Shown: positions 6,903 to 15,065 of the stretch, in pieces | How the letters are laid out: every line of letters starts with the position of its first letter | How positions within the stretch are numbered: position 1 is the first letter of the stretch | Assembly: GCF_000372425.1 (NCBI RefSeq) | Contig: NZ_AQVD01000002.1 | Span: 126,307-190,306, forward strand | DNA: 64,000 nt | Direction of reading: 5' to 3' | Source of the DNA: Streptococcus ferus DSM 20646 | GTDB taxonomy: Bacteria > Bacillota > Bacilli > Lactobacillales > Streptococcaceae | The notes under the pieces: model-generated | Database searches by the model: none | What the model was told of the DNA's origin: nothing | The model's input: the letters and a program-made list of their open reading frames with translations, nothing else | Made by a program: the position numbers and the translations under genes

Positions 6903-8444
6903 TTAGGTTAGTTGATTAAAATCCCAGACCTGATCAACCCAGCCCTCGTAGAAATCTGGTTCATGACAGACCATGAGGATAGAGCCTTTATATGCCTTTA
7001 AAGCCCGTTTCAACTCCTCTTTAGCCTCGACATCCAGGTGATTGGTTGGCTCGTCTAAGACCAGAATATTATTTTCACGATTCATCAGCAGACAGAATCG
7101 AACTTTGGTCTGCTCTCCTCCTGAAAGCACCTGAATCTGACTGTCAATATGTTTAGCTGTCAAGCCGCAGCGAGCTAGAGCAGCCCTGACTTCCGCCTGA
7201 TTGAGAGCGGGGAAAGCATCCCAGACGGCTTGGAGCGGTGTCTGCCGATTGCCATTGGCTGCTTCTTGCTCAAAGTAGCCGATATCGAGATAATCGCCTC
7301 GTTCAACTTCTCCAGCCATTGGCGGTATCAGCCCCAAAAGACTTTTTAGAAGAGTAGTCTTACCAATACCATTGGCTCCTACAATGGCAACCTTTTGGTT
7401 ACGCTCAAAGGTCAAATCAAGCGGTCTGGTCAAAGGTCTGTCATAGCCAATTTCCAGTTTCTTAGCCTGAAAAATAAAACGACCGGGCGTCCGCGACATT
7501 TTGAAATCAAAGGAAGGTTTTGGCTTTTCCGCCTGCAATTCAATAATGTCCATCTTATCCAGTTTCTTCTGACGGGACATGGCCATGTTTCGGGTGGCAA
7601 CCCGAGCTTTATTGCGGTTGACGAAATCTTGTAAATCAGCAATTTCTTTTTGCTGGCGTTGGTAAGCTGCTTCTAGCTGAGCTTTTTTCATAGCATAGAC
7701 TTCTTGGAACTGGTCGTAATTCCCTGAATAGCGAACCAGATCCTGGTTTTCCACATGGTAAACAATATTGATAACCTCATTTAAGAAAGGGATATCATGA
7801 GAGATGAGGACGAAGGCATTTTCATAGTCCTGCAGATAACGCTTAAGCCAGTCAATGTGCTCGGCATCAAGGTAATTGGTGGGTTCATCCAGTAGCAGAA
7901 TGTCTGGTTTTTCCAAGAGAAGTTTGGCCAGCAGTACCTTGGTGCGCTGACCCCCCGATAGCTCGGTAACGTCTGTCTCCATGCCGAAATCCATGACGCC
8001 CAAGGCACGCGCCACCTCATCAATTTTCGCATCTAAGGTATAGAAATCACGGCTTTCCAAACGATCTTGGAGCTCTCCGACTTCCTCCATCAAGGCATCG
8101 ATGTCGGCTCCCTCCTCTGCCATACGCATATAAATGTCATTAATCCGGTTTTCCGTTTTAAAGAGCTCGTCAAAGGCTGTCCTCAACACATCGCGGACGG
8201 TCTGACCTTTTTCTAAAACAGCATGCTGATCCAGATAGCCTGCCGTCACATATTTGGACCAGTCTACTTTGCCCTCGTCAGGCTGCAGCTGACCCGTTAC
8301 AATGGACATGAAGGTTGATTTCCCCTCACCATTGGCTCCTACAAGACCAATATGTTCTCCCTTCAGGAGACGGAAGGATACATTATCAAAAATAGCACGG
8401 TCACCAAAACCGTGGCTTAAGTTTTTTACTTCTAAAATACTCAT
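6903..8444 (-). CDS. ABC-F family translation factor (YkpA/YbiT type)
   Basis: This 513-residue soluble twin-ABC protein has Walker A motifs GANGEGKST and GANGIGKTT, two LSGGQ/E signatures, and canonical DEPTNYLD and DEPTNHLD boxes. The retained EPTN-LD boxes and the N-terminal sequence MSILEVKNLSHGFGDRAIF point to the housekeeping YkpA/YbiT subfamily rather than a drug-resistance factor. It contrasts with the ABC-F at 1448-2953. Its likely role is modulating the ribosomal exit site during translation. It is monocistronic, with promoter and terminator both visible. Confidence 0.9.
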   Translation of the reverse strand: MSILEVKNLSHGFGDRAIFDNVSFRLLKGEHIGLVGANGEGKSTFMSIVTGQLQPDEGKVDWSKYVTAGYLDQHAVLEKGQTVRDVLRTAFDELFKTENRINDIYMRMAEEGADIDALMEEVGELQDRLESRDFYTLDAKIDEVARALGVMDFGMETDVTELSGGQRTKVLLAKLLLEKPDILLLDEPTNYLDAEHIDWLKRYLQDYENAFVLISHDIPFLNEVINIVYHVENQDLVRYSGNYDQFQEVYAMKKAQLEAAYQRQQKEIADLQDFVNRNKARVATRNMAMSRQKKLDKMDIIELQAEKPKPSFDFKMSRTPGRFIFQAKKLEIGYDRPLTRPLDLTFERNQKVAIVGANGIGKTTLLKSLLGLIPPMAGEVERGDYLDIGYFEQEAANGNRQTPLQAVWDAFPALNQAEVRAALARCGLTAKHIDSQIQVLSGGEQTKVRFCLLMNRENNILVLDEPTNHLDVEAKEELKRALKAYKGSILMVCHEPDFYEGWVDQVWDFNQLT

Positions 8445-8498
8445 GATTTCTCTCTTTTTATAAAATAGCTGAGCAGTCAGCTCCTATTGCCAGATATG

Positions 8499-8528
8499 AT
8501 TATATCAAATCAGGCTGATTGGAGGCAA
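8499..8528 (-). promoter_or_regulatory. Promoter of the YkpA-type ABC-F gene
   Basis: Minus-strand TTGCCT (8528-8523) and TATAAT (8504-8499) are separated by 18 bases; the leader is about 47 bases. Confidence 0.65.
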
Positions 8529-8544
8529 GGTAAACAGACTCCAC

Positions 8545-8570
8545 ATAAAAAAGGAAGTCCATACTTCCTT
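8545..8570 (-). terminator. Terminator after the NmrA-like reductase gene
   Basis: On the minus strand an 8-base perfect stem (8570-8563 with 8558-8551) with a four-base loop is followed by a T run. Confidence 0.8.
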
Positions 8571-8585
8571 AACCCAGTGTCTTCT

Positions 8586-9416
8586 TTAAGGATTCAGTAA
8601 ATCCCTCAGACTTGTTGCAGGCCGTCCCAGAACACTTTCAACATCACTTGAAACACCGGTCTGTTCTCCTGCTTTTATAGCTGTATAGGTAGATACCCAG
8701 GCATCGTATTCCCAGTCTTGGGCAGGCCATCTTTTCCGAGATTGATACGCTTCTTCGACCGTTTCATCGATAAAGGTCAGCATCTCTCCCGTTTTCTCAG
8801 AAACAGCTCTGACAATATCGGTCATGGTCAGATTTTCTGGGCCTGTCAGATCTAAGGTCTGATTTGCCCATTTCTCAGGTGCCTTCAAAATACAGGCACC
8901 GACCTCTGCAACATCTTGTCTAGCCACAGCTGAAACACTACCATTGCCGGCAGGCCCCCGAATCTCGCCATTAGACTGACACAAGTCTAGGAAGAAATCC
9001 AAGTAAAAATTATCCCGCAAAAAGGTGTAGGTAAAGCCCTTTTTGATAATATACTGTTCTGTCTTTGCATGATCACGCGCTAAGGTGAAAACAGAATTAT
9101 CGGCAGCATTATAGAAAGAGGTGTAGATGATATGTGTCACACCAGCTTTTTGAGCGGCATCAACAAAGGCAAAATGTTGCTCTAAGCGCTTAGGATGCTC
9201 AGCAGCTGAGACCATAAATAATGTCTCAACTCCCTTTAAAGCCTCGACCGTCTCTGCTGAATCATCATAAGCAGCCTTAACTACCGTCGCATTAGCGTAC
9301 TTTGGGGCTCTTTCAGGACTTCTAGCCAAGTGACGAGCAGGGATCCCTTGCTGCGATAATAAAGCAGCAAGCTGTCCGCCGACTTTCCCGGTAACACCTG
9401 TAATCGCAATTGTCAT
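8586..9416 (-). CDS. NmrA-like NAD(P)-binding protein (atypical SDR)
   Basis: The 276 residues open with a Rossmann motif GVTGKVGG (7-14) and continue with the NmrA/QorB layout: an RSPE loop that selects the cofactor phosphate, and a later PENLTMTDIVRAVSE segment. There is no classical SDR YxxxK catalytic pair in the usual place, so it may be a redox sensor or a quinone reductase (QOR2-like). The ribosome site AAAGGAGG is clear. The upstream thioesterase gene starts the next unit and ends 34 bases before this start. Confidence 0.8.
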   Translation of the reverse strand: MTIAITGVTGKVGGQLAALLSQQGIPARHLARSPERAPKYANATVVKAAYDDSAETVEALKGVETLFMVSAAEHPKRLEQHFAFVDAAQKAGVTHIIYTSFYNAADNSVFTLARDHAKTEQYIIKKGFTYTFLRDNFYLDFFLDLCQSNGEIRGPAGNGSVSAVARQDVAEVGACILKAPEKWANQTLDLTGPENLTMTDIVRAVSEKTGEMLTFIDETVEEAYQSRKRWPAQDWEYDAWVSTYTAIKAGEQTGVSSDVESVLGRPATSLRDLLNP

Positions 9417-9450
9417 TTTCTGCCTCCTTTACGTAATAGCTACTGTCTTC

Positions 9451-9864
9451 TTAGTTTGTTTGACTAAGGGTCATTAATCTTGTGTAAAAATCTGGGAACT
9501 GTCTCTTAAGATTGACAAAGTCACCCGCCTGACTAGTAAACGTGTGATGTGATTCCGCCTGACAAATGAGGGCCCCCTTGTCATTGACCATTTGATAAGA
9601 GAAAATCAAGCGTGCGGCTTTAACAGCTGCAACAGAAATGGTAATGCGGATCTCATCTGCAAAGGTTGAAGTGGCTAAATAGTCACAATTTACCCTTGTG
9701 ACCGGAGATATAATTCCTTTTTCTTCTAGTTTATCATAGGGCCAGCCAATTTCTGACAAAAAATGAACCCGCGCTTCTTCCATCCAGCGAATATAATTTG
9801 AATGATGGGTGATGCCCATACGGTCTGTCTCATAGTACTGAACACGGTGATGATGTGGTGTCAT
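9451..9864 (-). CDS. YbgC/FadM-type acyl-CoA thioesterase
   Basis: This 137-residue hotdog enzyme hydrolyses short or aromatic acyl-CoA thioesters. The motif YYETDRMGITHHSNYIRWMEEAR (key D18, H23 and N25 region) is the 4-hydroxybenzoyl-CoA thioesterase signature. The start is placed at 9864, where GAGGGG precedes ATG; the longer upstream frame runs into the PAP2 gene and lacks a ribosome site. It follows the PAP2 gene by 55 bases in the same direction, so the two are likely co-transcribed. Confidence 0.85.
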   Translation of the reverse strand: MTPHHHRVQYYETDRMGITHHSNYIRWMEEARVHFLSEIGWPYDKLEEKGIISPVTRVNCDYLATSTFADEIRITISVAAVKAARLIFSYQMVNDKGALICQAESHHTFTSQAGDFVNLKRQFPDFYTRLMTLSQTN

Positions 9865-9919
9865 AATTCCCCTCACTTCTGCTTTTGTTCCATTATAGCA
9901 TAAAGCCTTTATCCACCCC

Positions 9920-10420
9920 TCAAAAAGGAAAGGCAAATAAAAGACAGCCGCTGAAGAGTCCTAGGAAAAAGCCCACCAAAACATCCTTGGGATAATGAAG
10001 ACCCGCCGCAATTCGGCAAAAGCCAAGAAAAGCAGATAGGACCAGCAAACAAAGGCCTAATAACAGGTGAACTCGCAGCACACAGATACTAATCAAGGTT
10101 GCAGAAAACACATGGCGGCTTGGCATAGAATGGCCACGAGTCTCTTTTAAAATCAATGGTTCAATTGCCCATGTTTCATAAGGTCTCGGCTGATTAAGGA
10201 CTTTTCGAAGGATCGTCATCAAGCAAAAGCTAACCCCTGGAAACAATAAGAAAGGAAACCAATTTTTCTGATTGAAGAATAAATAGGCCAGCAAAATCAG
10301 ATAGACCGCTGCCATCAGTTTACTGATGAGACGGTTAGCTGATTTAATCAGTGCGATAGCAAATGGGTAAGTCTTCAAGGTTTTCATTAAACGGTTGTAA
10401 AACAAATCATAATTTTCCAT
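9920..10420 (-). CDS. PAP2 family membrane phosphatase
   Basis: This roughly 166-residue polytopic membrane protein carries the three PAP2 phosphatase motifs: RKVLNQPRP (motif 1, Arg where Lys is usual), SMPSRH (motif 2) and CRIAAGLHYPKD (motif 3, Cys where Ser is usual). About five hydrophobic segments surround them. Related enzymes dephosphorylate undecaprenyl pyrophosphate or phosphatidylglycerophosphate. The start is chosen at 10420, five bases after GGGAG; ATG at 10423 and 10432 are in frame alternatives. The long N-terminal extension of the open frame overlaps a pseudogene on the other strand and is not believed. Confidence 0.8.
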   Translation of the reverse strand: MENYDLFYNRLMKTLKTYPFAIALIKSANRLISKLMAAVYLILLAYLFFNQKNWFPFLLFPGVSFCLMTILRKVLNQPRPYETWAIEPLILKETRGHSMPSRHVFSATLISICVLRVHLLLGLCLLVLSAFLGFCRIAAGLHYPKDVLVGFFLGLFSGCLLFAFPF

Positions 10421-10584
10421 CATTACTCCCATTATATCATGCCTGGCCTTGATTCGAAACGATTCAGATAAAAATGGGGCAAGAGGCTGATAAGACAGCA
10501 AAAAGCCTCTGTGGCTAGACTTTGATGTAAAGTTCTCGTCACAGAGGAGGTTGGTATCAATCGGGCATTTCCTGCCGATATTGG

Positions 10585-11568
10585 CTACATGAGCAGGGCC
10601 TGCAATTTGGTATCTGGTTTGAACCCGAAATGATTTCCCCAAAAAGCCTCCTGATTCAAGAAAAGCCACATTGAGTGGTGGGTTCCAAGTCCCACCCTCC
10701 ATTGTATAGCCGTCACCAGTATTGTCTAGACCTGAGCCAAAAAGAAGTGTAGGATTGGCTGATTGATACCCTGTCTCAATTTATCTCAACCTACTAGGTT
10801 GACTATATCAAGTGGGATATGAATAGACATCTGGTGGAGCACGAAAGTCCCACTGTCATCTTAGGCAGCGCCAAGGAATTTGCCCATCGCTATATGCTGG
10901 GACTCTACCGGGTAATTGAGAGCATCACCAGCCAGTTTCCGGACCTGCTGATTGAAAATTGTTCCAGTGGTGGTGGCCGGCTTGATTATGGAATGCTCTA
11001 CTATTTCCCTCAGACTTGGGCAAGTGATAATACAGATGGCTTTGACCGTCAGGCTATCCAAGACGGAGCAAGTTATCTCTTCCATCCCTATCAACTGACT
11101 GGGCATGTTTCTGTTACTCCCAACCGTCAAACCCAGCGTCTTACACCTTTTCAAACCCGCCTTGATTTGGCATCTGCCACCAATATGGGCTATGAACTCA
11201 ACATTCTTGAGTTTTCTGAAAATGAGGAGAAGATGGTTTTGGAACATATCAGCGAATACAAGAAACTCCGACCACTTATAAAAGATGGCCGTTTCTACCG
11301 CCTGAAATCTCCCTTCACCAGTAATCAGACAGCCTGACTGTTTGAAAGTCCAGATAAATCCCACTATCACTTATTTGCCTTTAGAAATCTCTTCAAGGTC
11401 TCTCAATTCCATGCCATTCTCAAGATTCCCTATCTTGACCCAAATGCGCATTATAAGGACCAATTCGGAAGGGTATTTTCTGGAGCGGAGTTGGTCCATT
11501 CCGGCATCCATATTCCGTTTGCAGCTAGTGATTTTCAGTATTTTAGTCTGGAATTTCATAAAATATAA
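10585..11568 (+). pseudogene. Decayed GH36 alpha-galactosidase, C-terminal remnant
   Basis: In one frame the sequence reads as the second half of a GH36 alpha-galactosidase: FGIWFEPEMIS (10606 onward), DYIKWDMNRH with the nucleophile Asp at 10816-10818, SSGGGRLDYGMLYYFPQTW, SDNTD, then the C-terminal beta domain to TAA at 11566. In-frame stops break it at 10672 (TGA), 10750 (TAG), 10795 (TAG) and 11335 (TGA). The N-terminal half is missing; matching fragments fade upstream of about 10580. The longest intact piece (10819-11337) is not a functional gene. It points to a lost raffinose or melibiose utilisation locus. Confidence 0.88.
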
Positions 11569-11569
11569 G

Positions 11570-11604
11570 AAAGTACACTAGGCATGTTTTTCCTAGTGTA
11601 CTTT
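11570..11604. terminator. Bidirectional terminator
   Basis: A perfect 13-base stem (11570-11582 with 11592-11604) sits between the GH36 remnant and the convergent DUF1349 gene. Confidence 0.88.
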
Positions 11605-11611
11605 TTCAATT

Positions 11612-12211
11612 CTAATCTGGCTGCTGGCCATCATGGGCCAACCATTTGCAATCAGTCAAACTCATTTCCGAAAAGACGGCTTCAAAGGAAGAGTCTTCCG
11701 GCGAGCAGGCATAGATGCCGAAATGGATCTTACCGCTGCCTTCATGCAGGTGGCAGATCCGCATTTGCTCAAAATGGACACCATCTTTGGAGTTTTCGAT
11801 GCAAAAATCACTGCCCCGGCGGCTCAAACGGTAATAGATGGACTTGACGGAGGCAGGAATTTCCTGAGTGGCCCAGTCGGAGTAGCCATGATTGGTCACG
11901 ACGCTGCCCAGGTGCTGAAAATCTTCATTTTCATATTCAATCGAGCCCTTGATCCAGTTTTCCGAGTCCTGATAGACCACGACACCACACTGGTCAAAAC
12001 GGGTATGGCTATTGGAAAAGTCTGTCTTTACTGTAAAGGAGAAATACTCTTCCTCCGTGTCCATCAATAGCAAGGGCGCATTGTCATTGACAAAATGGTA
12101 ATAGGTCTTCTGCCACAAGTCCGTATGGGCCTGGGTGGTGATTCTGATTTCCTGGTCTGAAATCTGGTAGTTTTGGGGTTCCCGAACCCAGTAAAAATCT
12201 TTCGTGTTCAT
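11612..12211 (-). CDS. DUF1349 domain protein (YesU-like)
   Basis: This 199-residue soluble protein has the concanavalin-like beta-sandwich pattern of DUF1349/YesU, with FSFTVKTDF, DQCGVVVYQDSENWIKGSIEYE and IYACSPEDSSFEAVFSE as typical strands. The start is put at 12211 (MNTKDFYW), just after AAAGGAAATCAA; the upstream extension is hydrophobic noise. Members occur in carbohydrate loci and probably bind or cleave glycans. It sits next to the GH36 remnant, so it may be a survivor of the same locus. Confidence 0.8.
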   Translation of the reverse strand: MNTKDFYWVREPQNYQISDQEIRITTQAHTDLWQKTYYHFVNDNAPLLLMDTEEEYFSFTVKTDFSNSHTRFDQCGVVVYQDSENWIKGSIEYENEDFQHLGSVVTNHGYSDWATQEIPASVKSIYYRLSRRGSDFCIENSKDGVHFEQMRICHLHEGSGKIHFGIYACSPEDSSFEAVFSEMSLTDCKWLAHDGQQPD

Positions 12212-12235
12212 TTGATTTCCTTTTGTTTTTAGACT

Positions 12236-12340
12236 ATTATACAGGCAAAAGAAAAAGAAGACAAGTATCTCAACCAACTCTTTCAGGAGCAGGCTGGGGT
12301 AATTTTAGGAAGCTTGCAGGCCTTGTATGGCCAAAAGTAA
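12236..12340 (+). pseudogene. Possible 3' remnant of a plus-strand gene
   Basis: A short frame ending in TAA at 12338-12340 reads like a natural C-terminus (QAKEKEDKYLNQL then GSLQALYGQK). It has no start codon or ribosome site and overlaps the upstream region of the DUF1349 gene. It may be another relic of the locus that held the GH36 gene. The family is not recognised and chance is a real alternative. Confidence 0.25.
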
Positions 12341-12346
12341 TAGGGA

Positions 12347-13183
12347 CTATTCCTCCAAAAATGCAACTAATTCTTTTGAAAATTCTTCTGCGTATTGGAA
12401 AATGGAGCCGTGACCTGCATTTGGATAGATGATGAGTTGGCTGTTTTTGATTTTCTCATGCATGATATAAGAGTTTTCAGTCGGAACCTGCATATCCTTA
12501 TCGCCATTGACAATCAGGGTTGGTTGCGCGATAAAAGTCATATCATCTTGAGGATCTCTACCCCAGCGTTTGATGGCCTTCAGCTGAGTCAAAAATCCTG
12601 GAACATTCATGTCCTTGTCTGCATCAGCAGCTTTTCTTTGACCCATACGGCCCAAAACTTTTTCAGCTTCCAGGCGGCCTGCTTCATCGTGATTATAGAA
12701 AATGTAGCGTTTGGGATCCACTCGCTTCAGACCAGCCTTCAGCATATAGCGGAAGGTTTTTCCTGTCACCTTATCGACTTCAAGACCGCCACGAGGACCT
12801 GTTCCTGCAAGAATCAAGCGGTTGACCAAGGGACTGTCAAGACGAACGATTTCTTGGGCAATAAAACCACCCATAGAAAGACCGAGCAAGTTGATTTTCG
12901 TATGCCCCAAAGCCCTGATAATGGCAATGGCCTGCTCTGCCATTCCCGGAATGGTGGATGCCACCTTGCCCTGACTGGCTCCGACGCCAGGCAGGTCTAG
13001 GACGATGATGTGCTCTTTTTCAGCCAGTAAGTCTAGCAATTTGGGATCCCAGTTGTCCAAGGTTGCAGCCAAGTGGACCAACATGACCAGGGGCAGTTTG
13101 GACTGGCCCTTGCCTAGTTCACGGTAGGCAATCTGCTTGCCCGCGACTGTTATGTATTGATTTTTGCTTGTGATATAAGACAT
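12347..13183 (-). CDS. Alpha/beta hydrolase
   Basis: This 278-residue hydrolase has a nucleophile elbow GLSMGG (101-106, Ser103), an acid in NGDKD (Asp228 or 230) and His258 in NAGHGS, giving a complete triad. The VHLAATLDNWD segment forms the oxyanion region. It resembles haloperoxidase/esterase members with a cap near 140-190. It follows the oxidoreductase gene by eight bases with the ribosome site AGGAGA, so the two form an operon under the Rrf2 regulator. The substrate is unknown. Confidence 0.85.
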   Translation of the reverse strand: MSYITSKNQYITVAGKQIAYRELGKGQSKLPLVMLVHLAATLDNWDPKLLDLLAEKEHIIVLDLPGVGASQGKVASTIPGMAEQAIAIIRALGHTKINLLGLSMGGFIAQEIVRLDSPLVNRLILAGTGPRGGLEVDKVTGKTFRYMLKAGLKRVDPKRYIFYNHDEAGRLEAEKVLGRMGQRKAADADKDMNVPGFLTQLKAIKRWGRDPQDDMTFIAQPTLIVNGDKDMQVPTENSYIMHEKIKNSQLIIYPNAGHGSIFQYAEEFSKELVAFLEE

Positions 13184-13191
13184 GACTTCTC

Positions 13192-14196
13192 CTATTTTTC
13201 AAAACTGAGGACAGTTTTTCCGCGTGAACGACCGTTGGCCACCTTATCCAGGGCTGCGTTGACTTCTTCAAATGGGTAAACGGTGTCGATGGACGGTTTG
13301 ATTTCGAGTTGGCTGAAAATATCTGCCACTTCCTGCAGCTGCTGGCCATTGCTTTCAACAAAGATGAAATGGTAGTGCACGCCGTAGCTTTCCGCCATTT
13401 TGTCAAACTTGCGACCCACTTGACCAAATAAGATTTGTTTGCATTTTGGCAGGTTCATGCGTTTGGCAAAGGCTCCATTTGGCATGGCCCGAAGGGAAAC
13501 CAGCTGACCGCCTTTTTTCATGATTGACATTTGTTTTTCGGTTTCTGCACCACCAAGCGTGTCCAGTACATAGTCGATTTGGGAGAGGATTTTAGTATAA
13601 TCTTCTGTCTTGTAGTCGATAAACTGGTCAGCTCCCAGTGCCAATACTCGCTCTGCATTTGCTCCGTCACCGTTGGTAATGACCTTCAAGCCCTTGGCTT
13701 TGGCAATCGGAATGGCCATACCGCCGACACCGCCTGTCCCGCCCGAAATGAAAATGGTCTTGCCAGCCTCAGCCCCCATGAGGTCAAGTGCCTGCATAAT
13801 AGTCAGGGCTGTCAGGGGAACAGCTGCCGCTTCCACATCTGTCAGATAGGCAGGAACTTTGGTAAGGGCTGTAGCCTCAACTGCTACATACTCGGCAAAG
13901 GCACCAATGTTGTCAAGGGGAAGACGGCCAAAGACACGGTCACCGACCGCAAAGCTGGTCACGCCTGAGCCGACCTCTTCGACCAAGCCAACGACCTCAT
14001 TGCCAGCCGTTTGTGGCAGTTTGTAGGGAACAATCATTTTGACATCTCCGCGAGAAATCATATTGTCCAGAGGATTGACACCTGCTGCGGTCACTTTGAC
14101 CAGGACTTGGTCTGGTTTGATGTGCGGTTTGGCAATCTCAGTCAGGTTGAGGGCGATATTGTTTTTGTTATAAGATGTGTGTTGTGCTGCTTTCAT
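13192..14196 (-). CDS. Zinc-independent NADPH:quinone/enone oxidoreductase (MDR family)
   Basis: This 334-residue enzyme has a GroES-like N-terminal domain and a Rossmann motif SGGTGGVGGM (151-160). It lacks the cysteine and histidine ligands of zinc alcohol dehydrogenases, so it belongs to the quinone oxidoreductase branch that reduces quinones or enals and helps against electrophile stress. The start follows AAGGAGAAACC. A palindrome 22 bases upstream and the divergently placed control by an adjacent Rrf2 gene suggest induction by a reactive compound. Confidence 0.88.
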   Translation of the reverse strand: MKAAQHTSYNKNNIALNLTEIAKPHIKPDQVLVKVTAAGVNPLDNMISRGDVKMIVPYKLPQTAGNEVVGLVEEVGSGVTSFAVGDRVFGRLPLDNIGAFAEYVAVEATALTKVPAYLTDVEAAAVPLTALTIMQALDLMGAEAGKTIFISGGTGGVGGMAIPIAKAKGLKVITNGDGANAERVLALGADQFIDYKTEDYTKILSQIDYVLDTLGGAETEKQMSIMKKGGQLVSLRAMPNGAFAKRMNLPKCKQILFGQVGRKFDKMAESYGVHYHFIFVESNGQQLQEVADIFSQLEIKPSIDTVYPFEEVNAALDKVANGRSRGKTVLSFEK

Positions 14197-14218
14197 GGTT
14201 TCTCCTTTTATTTAACAA

Positions 14219-14235
14219 CTTGTATCTGATACAGG
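14219..14235. promoter_or_regulatory. Putative Rrf2 operator ahead of the oxidoreductase operon
   Basis: A near-palindrome, TGTATC-T-GATACA core (14222-14233 plus flanks), is closely related to the palindrome at 14720-14736 upstream of the Rrf2 gene itself. The shared half-site is CTTGTATC. Confidence 0.6.
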
Positions 14236-14255
14236 TCTAACTGTATTCTAAGAAA

Positions 14256-14276
14256 ATCTGACTAAGCCAGTCAGAT
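14256..14276 (-). terminator. Terminator overlapping the end of the Rrf2 gene
   Basis: On the minus strand an 8-base perfect stem (14276-14269 with 14263-14256) is followed by TTTTCTT. It includes the rrf2 stop codon and would separate the regulator from the oxidoreductase operon. Confidence 0.65.
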
Positions 14277-14702
14277 GCGGTTTTGTTTGGCTTCCGCGTA
14301 AAGGTTCTCAATCACATTGTCCAAGCTTTGCTGGGCCAAGTCTTCTTCCAGTTGCTTTTCAACACTGGCAAAAATCGGGCTCACAGCCCCTGCGATATGC
14401 TTGCCGACTGGGCAGGCCCGATTGGCGTGCTGGTGCTGCTGAAAGAGTTGGATATGGCTGACTTCCTGAGTCGCAAAGTAGATATCTAATAGCGAGATGT
14501 CCTTGGGCTCCTTGCTCAGCTCATAACCTGCCTTGCCCTGCTGGGACTGGATAAGGCCTGCATTTTTCAACAGTGCAATCACCTTACGAATGTAACTGGC
14601 ATTGGTGCCAACACTCTCCGCCAGAGCCTGCGATGTCATGACATCACTGCTCTCGCTAATCATGGTGAGAATATGCAGGGCTACTGAAAATTTGGTATCC
14701 AT
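14271..14702 (-). CDS. Rrf2 family transcriptional regulator (YwnA-like)
   Basis: This 143-residue regulator has an N-terminal winged helix (MDTKFSVALHILTMI, then SQALAESVGTNASYIRKVI as the helix-turn-helix) and a short dimer helix. It has a single cysteine, Cys97 in RACPVG, rather than the three of iron-sulfur Rrf2 proteins, so a thiol switch is more likely than a cluster. The start at 14702 follows AAAGGAG; nine extra upstream codons are not needed. Operators before it and before the next operon suggest autoregulation and control of the oxidoreductase. Confidence 0.87.
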   Translation of the reverse strand: MDTKFSVALHILTMISESSDVMTSQALAESVGTNASYIRKVIALLKNAGLIQSQQGKAGYELSKEPKDISLLDIYFATQEVSHIQLFQQHQHANRACPVGKHIAGAVSPIFASVEKQLEEDLAQQSLDNVIENLYAEAKQNRI

Positions 14703-14719
14703 AGCTGCTCCTTTCTGAA

Positions 14720-14769
14720 CTTGTATCAATTACAAGAACAAGTATAACATGAAGAAATCCACTTGGCAA
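14720..14769 (-). promoter_or_regulatory. Promoter and operator of the Rrf2 gene
   Basis: Minus-strand -35 TTGCCA (14769-14764) and -10 TATACT (14746-14741) are separated by 17 bases. A palindrome CTTGTA-5-TACAAG (14720-14736) covers the predicted start of transcription, the usual place for autorepression. Confidence 0.72.
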
Positions 14770-15065
14770 GGATTTGACTTCAACAATAATTAAGCCAGTC
14801 ATCAACTGCTCAAAAGGGAGTACACATCAGCAGTTGAGCACACAACCACCCTCTTATTTAATATCATAGAAGGCTGTTCTCCGGGTAGGTTTTCCAATTG
14901 GCTCTCTCCACTCCTAGCTGATGGTCTGCAATGCTCAACTGAATTCCAGCTACAATAGCAATAACAAAATGTGGGAAAAATGATATAATAAAAAGGATGA
15001 GAAATTAACAAATTAGAATCTGTAACTGGAATTTTTTATATTTTGCGAAGGGAGAATATTGATTA
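14770..15065. other. Intergenic region with competing inverted repeats
   Basis: No gene is recognised. The segment 14829-14840 (AGCAGTTGAGCA) can pair with 14803-14810, with 14808-14814, or with 14932-14941 (10 perfect pairs across about 90 bases). A minus-strand frame crossing it has no ribosome site. It may be a decayed mobile element or a leader structure. Confidence 0.4.
14961..14989 (+). promoter_or_regulatory. Promoter of the 15066 membrane protein gene
   Basis: A perfect -10 TATAAT (14984-14989) lies 17 bases from a weak -35 ATAACA (14961-14966), about 76 bases ahead of the start codon. Confidence 0.5.

Noticed and set aside
10421..10702. Long N-terminal extension of the PAP2 frame
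   Set aside because: It overlaps the GH36 remnant on the other strand, is not hydrophobic like a PAP2 N-terminus, and the good ribosome site is at the later ATG.
10861..11370. Minus-strand ORF of 169 codons opposite the GH36 remnant
   Set aside because: The plus-strand frame matches GH36 motifs over its whole length; the minus frame has no recognisable domain or ribosome site.
14802..15011. Minus-strand ORF of 69 codons in the intergenic region
   Set aside because: No ribosome site, odd composition, and it crosses the promoter of the plus-strand gene at 15066. A transposase origin was considered but no motif supports it.
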